64,000 bases of DNA from Lysobacter capsici (GCF_018732085.1 NZ_CP076103.1:2046001-2110000), one strand, 5' to 3'. Shown: positions 1-8,740, counted from the stretch's first letter. Program-made: numbers and translations. Notes: generated by a model from the sequence alone, not told the origin.

Positions 1-592
1 GCTTGGACAGGCGCAGGTGGCGGGTCAGCAGGCTGCCGTTTTCGCTGCGCACCTGCACCGCGACGTCGTCGCGGTCGAGCGCGTGTGGGATCAGCGCCAT
101 CTGCACCTCGCTCCAGGTCGGAGTGGCGCGCTCGCCGATCTGCAGCACGGTGTCGCCGCGGCGCAGGCCCGATTCGGCGGCGATGCCGCTGACGCTGCCG
201 ACCACCGGCGCGAAGTCGGGGCGGCCGATCACGAACATGCCCCACAGGAACAGCACGCACAGGATCAGGTTGGCGGCCGGGCCGGCGGCGGTGATGGCGA
301 TGCGCTGCCACACCGATTTGCGATTGAACGCCTGCGGCGCGAGCGCTTCGCCGACTTCGTACTCGCGCTCGTCGAGCATCTTGACGTAGCCGCCCAGCGG
401 GATGCGGCCGATCGCGTATTCGGTGCCATCCTTGCCGGTGCGCATCCACAGCGGCTTGCCGAAGCCCACGGAGAACCGCAGCACCTTGACCCCGCAGCGA
501 CGCGCGACCCAGAAGTGGCCGAATTCATGCAAGGTGACCAGCACGCCGAGGCTGATGATCAGCCACCACAACGAGCCCAGGATTTCGCTCAT
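1..592 (-). CDS. rseP: RseP site-2 zinc metalloprotease, N-terminal part
   Basis: Intramembrane protease of the regulated cascade that releases sigma-E by cutting the anti-sigma factor RseA in the inner membrane. The first 197 residues are inside the window and the gene runs off its left edge. A first membrane helix carries the zinc motif HEFGH at residues 22-26, followed by the conserved stretch around FSVGFGKPLW. A second helix near residues 105-120 leads into the start of a periplasmic PDZ domain (GSVSGIAAESGLRRGD). The start codon lies 7 bp after the dxr stop, so the two genes are probably co-transcribed. The rest of the gene, with the LDG motif, is outside the window. Confidence 0.93.
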   Translation of the reverse strand, partial: MSEILGSLWWLIISLGVLVTLHEFGHFWVARRCGVKVLRFSVGFGKPLWMRTGKDGTEYAIGRIPLGGYVKMLDEREYEVGEALAPQAFNRKSVWQRIAITAAGPAANLILCVLFLWGMFVIGRPDFAPVVGSVSGIAAESGLRRGDTVLQIGERATPTWSEVQMALIPHALDRDDVAVQVRSENGSLLTRHLRLSK

Positions 593-599
593 GGCTGCC

Positions 600-1838
600 T
601 CAGGCTCTTTGACCGATCGCCTGCTCGGCGTGGCGGCGGGCCAGGGCATCGGCCTCGCGCAGCGCCGCCAGCGAGCTGGCCGGGGTGGACGGGAGCGCGG
701 CGAGGGTGTCCTCGACCAGCGCGGGTATCGCTAGGAAACCGATGCGCCGCTGAAGAAAGGCTGAAACGGCCACTTCGTTGGCGGCGTTGAGCACCGCCGG
801 GGCGGTGCCGCCGGCGGCCAGGGCTTCGAAGGCCAGGCGCAGGCAGGGAAAGGCGTCGAGGTCGGGGCGTTCGAAATCGAGCCGGCCGTGGGCCAGCAGG
901 TCGAGCCCGGCGACCCCCGATTCGATCCGCTGCGGCCAGCCGAAGCCTACCGCCAGCGCGGTGCGCATGTCGGGCAGGCCGAGCTGGGCGAGGGTCGAGC
1001 CGTCGACGAATTCGACCAGCGAATGGACCAGGCTTTGCGGGTGGACCAGCACTTCGATGCGATCGCCGCCGACCGCGAACAGGTGGTGCGCCTCGATGAC
1101 TTCCAGGCCCTTGTTCATCAGCGTGGCCGAGTCGACCGAGATCTTCGGGCCCATCGACCACTTCGGGTGCGCGACCGCCTGCTCGGGCGTGACCTGGCCC
1201 AGGTCCGAACGTGTACGGCCGCGGAACGGCCCGCCCGACGCGGTCAGCAGGATCCGCTTCAGACCGGGCTGCGAGGCCGGGTGAGCGGGCTGTGCGCCGC
1301 CGGTTTGCGCGGCGCCGTGCGCGGTCACGCGCAGTTGCGCCGCCGGCAGGCATTGGAAGATGGCGTTGTGTTCGCTGTCGATCGGCACGATGCAGGCGCC
1401 CGATTCGTGCGCGGTCTGCATCAGCAACTCGCCGGCCAGGACCAGCGATTCCTTGTTGGCCAGCAACAGGCGCTTGCCGGCGCGCGCCGCGGCCAGGGTC
1501 GAAGACAGCCCGGCCGCGCCGACGATCGCCGCGACCACGGTGTCGCAGGCATCGGACGACACCAGTTCGACCAGGGCGTCGTCGCCGCAATGGGCCGCGG
1601 TGGACAGGCCGCGCTCGCGCAGGCCGTCGCGCAACGCCGCAAAGCCGGCCGGATCGGCGATCACGGCGTGGTCGGGACGATGGCGTTCGCACAGCGCCAG
1701 CAGCGCATCGACCTTGCCGCCGGCGGCGAGCACGGTGGCGCGCAGGGCGTCGCCGTGGCGGGCGATCACGTCCAGCGCCGAGGTGCCGATCGAACCGGTG
1801 GCGCCGAGGACGGCGACGTGGCGGGCGGGGGCGGTCAT
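600..1838 (-). CDS. dxr: 1-deoxy-D-xylulose 5-phosphate reductoisomerase
   Basis: Cytoplasmic NADPH-dependent enzyme of the MEP isoprenoid pathway that converts 1-deoxyxylulose 5-phosphate to methylerythritol 4-phosphate. The 412-residue product matches the usual length of about 400. The NADPH-binding loop GATGSIG is at residues 12-18; NKESLVLAG and DSEHNAIFQCL are family signatures of the cofactor and metal/substrate site. An insert of about ten residues rich in Ala, Gly and Gln (GAAQTGGAQPAH) sits before KRILLTASGGPFRG and is unlike most homologues. It belongs to the conserved order cdsA-dxr-rseP, with cdsA 64 bp upstream and rseP 7 bp downstream, and probably supplies precursors for undecaprenyl phosphate made by the nearby uppS. 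Confidence 0.96.
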   Translation of the reverse strand: MTAPARHVAVLGATGSIGTSALDVIARHGDALRATVLAAGGKVDALLALCERHRPDHAVIADPAGFAALRDGLRERGLSTAAHCGDDALVELVSSDACDTVVAAIVGAAGLSSTLAAARAGKRLLLANKESLVLAGELLMQTAHESGACIVPIDSEHNAIFQCLPAAQLRVTAHGAAQTGGAQPAHPASQPGLKRILLTASGGPFRGRTRSDLGQVTPEQAVAHPKWSMGPKISVDSATLMNKGLEVIEAHHLFAVGGDRIEVLVHPQSLVHSLVEFVDGSTLAQLGLPDMRTALAVGFGWPQRIESGVAGLDLLAHGRLDFERPDLDAFPCLRLAFEALAAGGTAPAVLNAANEVAVSAFLQRRIGFLAIPALVEDTLAALPSTPASSLAALREADALARRHAEQAIGQRA

Positions 1839-1902
1839 GCGCGGGCTCCGGGCATGTGTTCGCTCGGAGTGGTTGCTCCACGACGGTCGACAAGGCTCAT
1901 CA

Positions 1903-2775
1903 TCAAAACCCGAAAATCGCCTTGCCCAGCGCGAACACCGGCAACGCGGCGAGCACGCCGTCGATGCGATCCAGGATGCCGCCGTGTCCGGGAATCAGAT
2001 GCCCGGAATCCTTCACCCCGACATGCCGCTTGAGCAGGCTCTCGAACAGGTCGCCGACCACCGAGAACAGCATCGCCACCAGCGATACCAGCGCCACCCA
2101 CGGCAGCTGCGCGGTGGTCGCGCCGGCCAGCAACGAGAAACCCACGCCGGCCGCGACCCCGGCGATGGCGCCGCCGACCAGGCCTTCGACGGTCTTGTTG
2201 GGGCTCACCCGCGGCGCGAGCTTGAGCATGCCGAACTTGCGCCCGGCGAAATACGCGCCCGAATCGGCGGCCCACACCACCGCCAGCGCGGTCAGCAGCC
2301 ACCAATGACCGACCGGCAGGCCGCCCAGGCCGATCGGGCCTTCGGCGTGGATCCAGGCCATCGCGCACCAGGCCGGAATCACGCTCAGCGCGGCCGCGGC
2401 GAGCTTGAACATGCGCGCATAGGTGCGGTGATCGCTGGCGAAGTCGAAGCGCTGCAGCCACAGCAGCGCCAGCAGCCACCACACCACGCCGACCAGCGAG
2501 GCGATCTTGAACAGCACCATCGACGGCGCCTGCGCCGCGCCCAGGCCGCTGGTACGCGAGGCCCACACGATCGCCACCATCAACGCCATATGCACGACCA
2601 GCAGCACGGTGCGCGACAGGGTGTCCTCGATCTCGGCCAGGTCGAACCATTCCCACAGCCCGATCAGGAACAGCACCGCGGTCAGCGCGATCACCCACGG
2701 CGTCGACAACAGCAGGATCGCCGCGATCGCGACAGGCGCCATGACCAGCGCGGCAAGCAGGCGGGTTCGGGTCAT
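1903..2775 (-). CDS. cdsA: Phosphatidate cytidylyltransferase
   Basis: Inner-membrane enzyme that makes CDP-diacylglycerol from phosphatidic acid and CTP, the branch point of phospholipid synthesis. The 290-residue protein is a series of hydrophobic helices and ends with the family signature: LLKRHVGVKDSG followed by IPGHGGILDRID in the last 45 residues, including the conserved Lys-Asp and His-Gly-Gly. Its ATG overlaps the uppS stop codon by 4 bp, so translation is coupled to uppS. The order uppS-cdsA-dxr-rseP is the standard proteobacterial arrangement. Confidence 0.95.
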   Translation of the reverse strand: MTRTRLLAALVMAPVAIAAILLLSTPWVIALTAVLFLIGLWEWFDLAEIEDTLSRTVLLVVHMALMVAIVWASRTSGLGAAQAPSMVLFKIASLVGVVWWLLALLWLQRFDFASDHRTYARMFKLAAAALSVIPAWCAMAWIHAEGPIGLGGLPVGHWWLLTALAVVWAADSGAYFAGRKFGMLKLAPRVSPNKTVEGLVGGAIAGVAAGVGFSLLAGATTAQLPWVALVSLVAMLFSVVGDLFESLLKRHVGVKDSGHLIPGHGGILDRIDGVLAALPVFALGKAIFGF

Positions 2776-3542
2776 TCAACAGTCTCGTTGGGCTGGGCGA
2801 GAGCGATCTGCGCCCCGGTCAGGCCGAAGCGGCGTTCGCGGCTGGCGAAATCGTCCAGCGCGGTCTGCAGCAAGGTGGCGTCGAGTTCGGGCCACAGCGC
2901 TTCGGTGAACCACAGTTCGGTATAGGCCAGCTGCCACAGCAGGAAATTGCTGATCCGGGTGTCGCCGCCGGTACGAATGAACAGGTCCGGCGCCGGCAGG
3001 TCGGCCAGCGACATGCGCGAGGCCAGCAGGCGTTCGTCGATCGCTTCCACCGCCAAGGTGCCGGCGGCGACCTCCGAGGCCAGCGAACGCGCGGCCTGGG
3101 CGATGTCCCAGCGGCCGCCGTAACTGGCAGCGATGCTCAGGTGCAAGGTGGTGTTGTTGCGGGTCTGGCGCTCGGCCGCGGCCATGCGCTCGCGGATCTT
3201 GTCGGAAAAGCGTTCGCGTTCGCCGATGAAGCGCACCCGCACCCCGCGCCGGTCGAGTTCCTCGACCTCGCGTTCGAGCGCGTTGAGGAACAGCTTCATC
3301 AGCGCGCCGACCTCGTCCTCGGGCCGGCCCCAGTTTTCGCTGGAGAACGCGAACAGGGTCAGCGCCTGGACGCCGCGGGCGATGCAGAAATCGATGCAGA
3401 CGTTGACCGCGCGCGCGCCGGCGCGGTGGCCGATGATGCGCGGCCGGCGCCGCCGTTCGGCCCAGCGGCCGTTGCCGTCCATGATGACGGCCAGGTGGCG
3501 CGGGATGCGTGCGGGCGCGGCGTGGGCGGGCTCGGAGGGCAT
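2772..3542 (-). CDS. uppS: Di-trans,poly-cis-undecaprenyl diphosphate synthase
   Basis: Cytoplasmic cis-prenyltransferase that extends farnesyl diphosphate to undecaprenyl diphosphate, the lipid carrier for peptidoglycan and O-antigen. Motifs in order: IMDGNGRWA with the catalytic Asp, IIGHRAGA, FAFSSENWGRP, AASYGGRWDI and LFIRTGGDTRISNFLLWQ. The chosen start (MPSEPAH) gives 256 residues, the normal length. The open frame extends 25 codons further upstream, but that part is Pro-rich and not family-like. Its stop overlaps the cdsA start by 4 bp. About 174 bp separate it from frr upstream. Confidence 0.95.
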   Translation of the reverse strand: MPSEPAHAAPARIPRHLAVIMDGNGRWAERRRRPRIIGHRAGARAVNVCIDFCIARGVQALTLFAFSSENWGRPEDEVGALMKLFLNALEREVEELDRRGVRVRFIGERERFSDKIRERMAAAERQTRNNTTLHLSIAASYGGRWDIAQAARSLASEVAAGTLAVEAIDERLLASRMSLADLPAPDLFIRTGGDTRISNFLLWQLAYTELWFTEALWPELDATLLQTALDDFASRERRFGLTGAQIALAQPNETVE

Positions 3543-3716
3543 GGCGCCGATGATGAAGACCTCAGGCTGCGGATGGAACGGCGGGATCGGCGGAGGGGGA
3601 CGGGTGGAGCGACGCACTGGGCCGGGCTCGATCGAGGCGAGCCCAGTGCTGGACCCGCACGCCGCGCAGAAGTTCAGTGGTATGAACTCGGCGAGCGCCC
3701 GCGCGGGCCCGGCGGT

Positions 3717-4274
3717 TCACACCGCCATCAGTTCCTGTTCCTTGGCCTTGACCACGCCGTCGACGTCCTTGATCGAGCTGTCGGTGATCTTCTGGATATC
3801 GCCTTCGAAGCTGCGCAGCTCGTCTTCGGTGACCTTCTTGTCCTTGAGCAGTTCCTTCGCCTGATGGTTGGCATCGCGGCGGATGTTGCGGATCGCGACC
3901 TTGGCGTCCTCGCTCTGGGCGTGGACGACCTTGGTCAGTTCCTTGCGGCGTTCTTCGGTCAGCGCCGGCAGGTTGATGCGGATCACGGTGCCGGCGGTGT
4001 TCGGGGTCAGGCCTAGGTCGGAGGCGAGGATGGCCTTCTCGACCGCGCCGACGATCTGCTTTTCCCACGGGGTGATGGTCAGGGTGCGCGCATCGCTGAC
4101 CTGCACGCTGGCGACCTGGCCCAGCGGCATTTCGGAGCCGTGGTAGTTCACTTTCAGATGGTCGACCAGCGCGGTGGATGCGCGCCCGGTGCGGATCTTG
4201 GTCAGATCGTGGCGAAAGGCTTCGACGCTCTTGGCCATGCGGTTCTGAGAGTCTTTCTTGATGTCGTTGAGCAT
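3717..4274 (-). CDS. frr: Ribosome recycling factor
   Basis: Splits the post-termination ribosome together with EF-G. The start at MLNDIKKDSQNRM gives exactly 185 residues, the standard length; an in-frame upstream ATG would add 22 atypical residues. Conserved segments include FRHDLTKIRTGRAS, TITPWEKQIV, IRINLPALTEERRKEL and RNIRRDANHQ. In most relatives pyrH lies directly upstream of frr. Here pyrH is more than 4 kb away behind a metal exporter and a BlaI/M56 pair, so frr has been separated from its usual partner. Confidence 0.97.
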   Translation of the reverse strand: MLNDIKKDSQNRMAKSVEAFRHDLTKIRTGRASTALVDHLKVNYHGSEMPLGQVASVQVSDARTLTITPWEKQIVGAVEKAILASDLGLTPNTAGTVIRINLPALTEERRKELTKVVHAQSEDAKVAIRNIRRDANHQAKELLKDKKVTEDELRSFEGDIQKITDSSIKDVDGVVKAKEQELMAV

Positions 4275-4560
4275 CGCCGGCTCCGTTCCAGTAGCGGTAA
4301 TCGCGGGATTATATGGGCTCGGGCGGGTTTTGCGGGCCACGGGGTCCCGGCGCGGACGCCCGCGGCGGCCCGGATCGGCGGAATTGGCGAGCGTTCGCGG
4401 TCGTTCGAGCGGATGCCGCGCAGCATGGTGCGCATCGCCAATGCGGCCTGTGCGTCGCCGGGGATCACGTTTTGCGCGGGATCGGAGCCGTTGCGTTCAG
4501 GCTCGGCCACGCGAGCGGCGGGGTGGGGCGGCGCTTTCGCTGCGATGCAGCATGCGGCGC

Positions 4561-5700
4561 TCAGGGGCGATGGCTGTGCTGGCGCGGGCGGTCGTGCGGG
4601 TGATCTTCGTGAGGGTGGCCGTCTTGAGCGTGGCCGTCGTGACCATGACTGGAGTCATGGTCATGCTGCGGATCATGGCCGTGGTCATGGTCATGGTCAT
4701 GGTGCGCGTGGCCGTGATCGTGCGAATGATCCGGCGCATGCGCATCGTGCCCAGGCCCGTCGTGCCCATGTGCATGCGAATGCGCGTGCTCGCCGTGCGG
4801 CGCGCGGTCGTGGCGGTCGTGCTCGCAGGCGCGGCCGTGCTCGACCTGCAGGGTGGGATGATTGATGCCGAAGCGGCGATCGAGTTCGCGGTTGAGGCGA
4901 TCGATGAAGACGTCGTGGTCGTGGTCGTCGGGCCGAACGATGTGCGCGGTCATCGCGATTTCGCCCGCGCCCAGCGACCAGATGTGCAGATGGTGGATCG
5001 CCTGCACCCCGGGTTGTTGTCGCAGCAGGCTCTCGACTTCGCCGCGGTCGATGCCGCGCGGCACCGCATCCATCGCCGCGTTGAACGCTTCGCGCAGCAG
5101 GCCGAAGGCGCCGACCGCGACCACCGCGCCGATCAGCAAGGCGATCGCCGGGTCCAGCCATTCCCAGCCGGTCAGCCACATGCCGGCGCCGGCCAGCACC
5201 GCGGCCAGCGACACCGCTGCGTCGGCCATCAGGTGCAGGAACGCGCCGCGGCGGTTGAGGTCGTGATCGTGCCCGTCGCGCACCAGCCAGGCCGCGCCGA
5301 GATTGACCGCGATGCCGAGCGCGGCGACCACGATCACCGGCAGCGCGGGGATTTCCGGCGGCGCGTTGAAACGGCGGATCGCTTCCCAGGCCAAGGCGCC
5401 GGAGAAACCCACCAGCAGCAGCGAATTGGCCAGCGGCGACAGCAAGGTCGCGCGTCGCCAGCCGTAGGTGTGACGCGCGGTCGGGGTGCGCTTGGCCAAC
5501 ACCGCCGCGCCCCAGGCCAGGGCCAGGCCGAGCACGTCGCCGAAGTTGTGCAGCGCGTCCGACAGCAGCGCCAGCGAATTGGTCATGAAGCCGTAGCCGG
5601 CTTCCAGCGCGGTATAGGCCAGATTGATCAGGGTCACCGCGGCGAATGCGCGGGTGCCGCTGACGCCGTGGTGGTGGCCGTGGTGACTGTGCGAGTGCAT
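4561..5700 (-). CDS. Cation diffusion facilitator with long His-rich C-terminal tail
   Basis: Inner-membrane proton-coupled exporter of divalent metal, most likely zinc (ZitB/CzcD subgroup of CDF). The 379-residue protein begins with a His-rich stretch (MHSHSHHGHHH), then six helices. Helix 2 carries D48, H51 and D55 (SDALHNFGD), and a second metal pair is in HLMADAAVS; these form the transport site. A cytoplasmic domain (PGVQAIHHLHIWSLG) follows. The last roughly 100 residues are almost entirely His, Asp and Gly and may act as a metal buffer or sensor. It stands alone on the minus strand, divergent from the BlaI-type gene 190 bp away. The exact metal cannot be told from sequence. Confidence 0.93.
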   Translation of the reverse strand: MHSHSHHGHHHGVSGTRAFAAVTLINLAYTALEAGYGFMTNSLALLSDALHNFGDVLGLALAWGAAVLAKRTPTARHTYGWRRATLLSPLANSLLLVGFSGALAWEAIRRFNAPPEIPALPVIVVAALGIAVNLGAAWLVRDGHDHDLNRRGAFLHLMADAAVSLAAVLAGAGMWLTGWEWLDPAIALLIGAVVAVGAFGLLREAFNAAMDAVPRGIDRGEVESLLRQQPGVQAIHHLHIWSLGAGEIAMTAHIVRPDDHDHDVFIDRLNRELDRRFGINHPTLQVEHGRACEHDRHDRAPHGEHAHSHAHGHDGPGHDAHAPDHSHDHGHAHHDHDHDHGHDPQHDHDSSHGHDGHAQDGHPHEDHPHDRPRQHSHRP

Positions 5701-5834
5701 GGACGAATGCTGTCACGGCCGCGCCCGCGAACACTATTACAGGCCATCGCGCCGGCGGTTTAAACCATGACCGGCGTCGGCGAATCCCATGGCCGGATGT
5801 CGCCGCGGACGAGGGCGGCATGACTTCAGGCACG

Positions 5835-5880
5835 TTGACTACCTGTGTAGTCAAGGCAACTATGACTACAGCTGTAGCCA
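5835..5880 (+). promoter_or_regulatory. Two BlaI/MecI-type operators over the promoter of the blaI-M56 pair
   Basis: Two dyads lie just upstream of the repressor gene. Site 1 is TTGACTACCTGTGTAGTCAA (5835-5854), with 8-bp perfect outer arms. Site 2 is GACTACAGCTGTAGCC (5864-5879), containing the TACA-NN-TGTA core typical of BlaI/MecI operators. Their centres are 27 bp apart. The left half of site 1 is itself a -35-like TTGACT. A weak AACTAT at 5858-5863 with a 17-bp spacer could be the -10, so a repressor on both sites would cover the promoter and start site. This implies autoregulation of the operon. Confidence 0.7.
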
Positions 5881-5891
5881 TTAGGGGCGAC

Positions 5892-6278
5892 ATGAACCGC
5901 AAATCCATCGGCGACCAGGAACTGGCGCTGCTGCAATACCTGGCCGAGCAGGGCGACGCCTCGGTCGGCGAAGTCGCCAGCGGCTACGGCGAACCGCGCG
6001 GGCTGGCGCGTTCGACCGTGCTGACCATGATGGAGCGCCTGCGCGCCAAGGCCTATCTGCGCCGGCGCAAGGTCGGCGGCGTGTACCGCTATTCCACCGC
6101 CACCCAGCCCGACGACGTGATGCGTTCGGCGGTCGGCAAGTTCGTCGCCAACACCTTGCAAGGTTCGGTGTCGCCGTTCGTGGCGTGGATGTCGCAGCGC
6201 GCGCAGGTCAGCGACGACGAACTGGCCGAACTGGAAAGCCTGGTCGCCGATCTGCAATCGCGACGCAAGGAGGATTGA
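5892..6278 (+). CDS. BlaI/MecI-family transcriptional repressor
   Basis: A 128-residue protein with the winged-helix domain of the BlaI/MecI/CopY family at about residues 5-80 (DQELALLQYLAEQGDASVGE, then STVLTMMERLRAKAYLRRRK). A C-terminal part is fit for dimerisation and proteolytic inactivation. The start MNRKSIGD was chosen because it directly precedes the domain; an upstream in-frame start would place coding sequence across the operators. It ends one base before the M56 sensor gene, the usual repressor/sensor pairing. No beta-lactamase or penicillin-binding protein is adjacent, so the regulated target beyond its own operon is unknown. Confidence 0.9.
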   Translation: MNRKSIGDQELALLQYLAEQGDASVGEVASGYGEPRGLARSTVLTMMERLRAKAYLRRRKVGGVYRYSTATQPDDVMRSAVGKFVANTLQGSVSPFVAWMSQRAQVSDDELAELESLVADLQSRRKED

Positions 6279-6279
6279 G

Positions 6280-8514
6280 ATGACTCTGGATTGGATCGGC
6301 GACGTCCTGCTGCCGCGTTTGCTCGCGGCGGGATTGCAATCGCTGGTGGTGGTCGCGGCGGTGTGGCTGCTGTGCCGTTACCTGCGCCTGAGCGCCGCGC
6401 TGCGCTGCTGGTTGTGGTGGTGCGCCGCGCTGCAGTTGTTGCTCGGCGCGTTGTGGCCCACGCCGTTGAGCCTGCCGTTGTTGCCGGCGTCGTGGGATCG
6501 GGCGAGCCAGGCCGCGAACGTCGCGGCGGCGGCACCGCAGCTGTCGTCGGCGGCGCAACTGCCGTTCTTCGTGACGAAGGGCGCGACAGACGCCACGGTC
6601 GCCGCCGCAACCGCGCCCACCGCGCATTACTTGACCCCCGACTGGTTGTCGTGGCCGCTGGTCTTCGCCGCCCTGTGGCTGTCCGGGTTTTTGCTGGTCG
6701 CTTTCGCCAGCGTGCGCGGTTATGCCGCCGCGTGCCGCCGCATCGCCGCATCGCGGCCGTGCGAACAGCCGCAAGTGCTCTCCACCTATCGCGCGCTCGG
6801 CGCCAGCCTGGGGCTGAATCGCCTGCCGCCGCTGCGGGTGTCGGCGCAGATCGATTCGCCGCAGTTGATCGGCCCGCCGGCGACGGTGCTGTTGCCGCGC
6901 GAACGCTTGCCGCATCTGAGCGGCGACGAACTGGCGATGGCGCTGCATCACGAACTGGTCCACGTCCGCCGCCGCGATCTGTGGTGGGGCTGGGTGCCGG
7001 CGCTGGTTCAGCACCTGTTCTTCTTTCATCCGCTCGCGCATGTGATCGCCCGCGAGTACTCGATCGCGCGCGAAGCGGCCTGCGACGCGGCCGTGCTCGA
7101 CAGCCGTCGCTATGCCGCCCACGACTACGGGCGCCTGTTGCTGCGTCTGGGCGTCGCGCCGCGTCCGGCGGCCGGTGTCGCCAGCGCATCCCCCACTTAC
7201 ACGATTTTGAAGAGGAGACTCATCATGTTGCAGAACGCGACTTCGTCCTCGCACCTGGGCGGGCTGATCCTGACCGCCGCCATCGTCCTGGTCGGCCTAG
7301 TGCCGTACCGGGTGACCGCGGCGGCCGGCGAACGCGCGCCGCAATCGCAATCGCGCAGCGTGTCGATCCATTCCTCCGACAAGAGCGGCGAAACCCGCAT
7401 CACCGAGCTCAACAACGGCGGCGACCCGCTGGTCTGGGCGGTCAAGGGCGATCAGTACTACAAGGTGAGCGCCGACGGCGCTTACCAGCCGGTGACCGAC
7501 GCGGCGACCCGCACGCGCCTGCGGCAACGCATGGACGAGTCGCGGCAAGCGGCCGTGGAAGCGGAGAAAGCCGGGCGCGCCGCCGAGCAGGCCGGTCGCG
7601 AGGCCGAACGCGCCGGGCGCGAAGCGCAGCGCGATGCGCAGGCCGCCGGTGTCGCGGCGGAGCGCGCGGCACGCGATGCCGAACGCGCCGGGCGTGACGC
7701 AGAACGCCAGGCGCAGGCGGCGAGCGTCGCGGCTCAGCGCGCGGCGCGCGATGCCGGGCAGCAAGCCAGGCTCGATGGCGAACAGGCGCGACGCGATGCG
7801 GATCAGGCCAAGCGCGATGGCGAGCAGGCGCGACGCGATGCCGCCCAGGCGCGCCGCGACGCCGAGCAGGCCCAGCGCGATGCCGAGCAGGCGCGGCGCG
7901 ACGCCGGCCAGCACGGGCTCGACAGCGCACAATATCGGCGCGACATCGAACAGGCCCGGCGCGACGCTGCCCAGGCGCGTCGCGACGCGGTGCTGTCCGC
8001 GCCGGAAGCAGCGCAGATCCGCCGTATCGCCGAGCAGGCCCGAAGCGACGCCCGTCGCCATGCGATGAGCAAGGCCGAGATCGCGCGTATCTCCGAACAG
8101 GCCAGGCGCGACGCGAGCCGCCACGCGATGAGCCCGGCGGAGATCGCACGCATCACCGAGCAGGCCCAACGCGATGCGAGCCGTTACGCGATGAGCCCGG
8201 CCGAGATCGCGCGCATCACCGATCAGGCCAAGCGCGACGCGAGCCGTTACGCGATGAGCCCGGCCGAGATCGCGCGCATCACCGATCAGGCCAAGCGCGA
8301 TGCGAGCCGTTATGCGATGAGCCCGGCGGAGATCGCGCGCATCACCGAGCAGGCCAAGCGCGATGCGAGCCGTTACGCGATGAGCCCGGCCGAGATCGCG
8401 CGCATCACCGAGCAGGCCAAGCGCGATGCGAGCCGTTACGCGATGAGTCCGGCCGAGATTGCGCGCATCACCGAGCAGGCCAAGCGCGAAGCACGGGAGC
8501 AGGTGTGGCGCTGA
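6280..8514 (+). CDS. BlaR1-like M56 zinc metalloprotease sensor with long repeat-rich periplasmic tail
   Basis: A 744-residue membrane protease of the M56 (BlaR1/MecR1) family, expected to sense an envelope signal and inactivate the neighbouring BlaI-type repressor. Helices at about residues 8-32, 42-60 and 122-148 precede the peptidase domain: zinc motif HELVH at 224-228, with the downstream REAACD (about 264-269) supplying the third ligand. A final helix at about 330-350 leads to a tail of nearly 400 residues with no penicillin-binding domain. The tail starts with charged Ala/Arg/Glu heptads (QARRDAE type) that look like a long helix or coiled coil. It ends with seven exact-length 21-residue repeats (593-739). 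What it senses is unknown; the tail replaces the usual beta-lactam sensor. Confidence 0.9.
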   Translation: MTLDWIGDVLLPRLLAAGLQSLVVVAAVWLLCRYLRLSAALRCWLWWCAALQLLLGALWPTPLSLPLLPASWDRASQAANVAAAAPQLSSAAQLPFFVTKGATDATVAAATAPTAHYLTPDWLSWPLVFAALWLSGFLLVAFASVRGYAAACRRIAASRPCEQPQVLSTYRALGASLGLNRLPPLRVSAQIDSPQLIGPPATVLLPRERLPHLSGDELAMALHHELVHVRRRDLWWGWVPALVQHLFFFHPLAHVIAREYSIAREAACDAAVLDSRRYAAHDYGRLLLRLGVAPRPAAGVASASPTYTILKRRLIMLQNATSSSHLGGLILTAAIVLVGLVPYRVTAAAGERAPQSQSRSVSIHSSDKSGETRITELNNGGDPLVWAVKGDQYYKVSADGAYQPVTDAATRTRLRQRMDESRQAAVEAEKAGRAAEQAGREAERAGREAQRDAQAAGVAAERAARDAERAGRDAERQAQAASVAAQRAARDAGQQARLDGEQARRDADQAKRDGEQARRDAAQARRDAEQAQRDAEQARRDAGQHGLDSAQYRRDIEQARRDAAQARRDAVLSAPEAAQIRRIAEQARSDARRHAMSKAEIARISEQARRDASRHAMSPAEIARITEQAQRDASRYAMSPAEIARITDQAKRDASRYAMSPAEIARITDQAKRDASRYAMSPAEIARITEQAKRDASRYAMSPAEIARITEQAKRDASRYAMSPAEIARITEQAKREAREQVWR
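8056..8496 (+). repeat. Seven 63-bp in-frame tandem repeats in the M56 gene
   Basis: Exactly 441 bp made of seven 63-bp units. Each encodes a 21-residue unit of the type RYAMSPAEIARITEQAKRDAS. The first copy is the most divergent (RHAMSKAEIARISEQARR), and the last five are nearly identical at DNA level, which points to recent expansion by slippage or unequal recombination. Copy number is likely to vary between strains. Confidence 0.95.
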
Positions 8515-8622
8515 TGGTGTCGGGTGGCTGCTCGGCGACGCGATGAACCGCCAGCGCCACGTCATGAACCAGGCTTGCACGCAAGCGTGGCCGCGACGAT
8601 GGAGCCGTCGGAGGTCGTACAA

Positions 8623-8649
8623 AAAAGACCCGCCGCTGGCGGGTCTTTT
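8623..8649. terminator. Bidirectional intrinsic terminator between the M56 gene and pyrH
   Basis: A perfect 12-bp stem (AAAAGACCCGCC / GGCGGGTCTTTT) with a 3-nt loop, flanked by A-rich and T-rich runs, lies between two convergent genes and can serve both strands. Confidence 0.9.
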
Positions 8650-8740
8650 CGTTCGGGCATCGGGCCTCAGATAGCGGCGATCGATCGCCGGACGCCGAAA
8701 GCCGTGCTCCGGGTGGCGCGTGTTCGACGCCGACGCGCGA

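Noticed and set aside
8056..8496. CRISPR-like direct repeats
   Set aside because: The 63-bp units are contiguous and in frame with a protein; there are no spacers.
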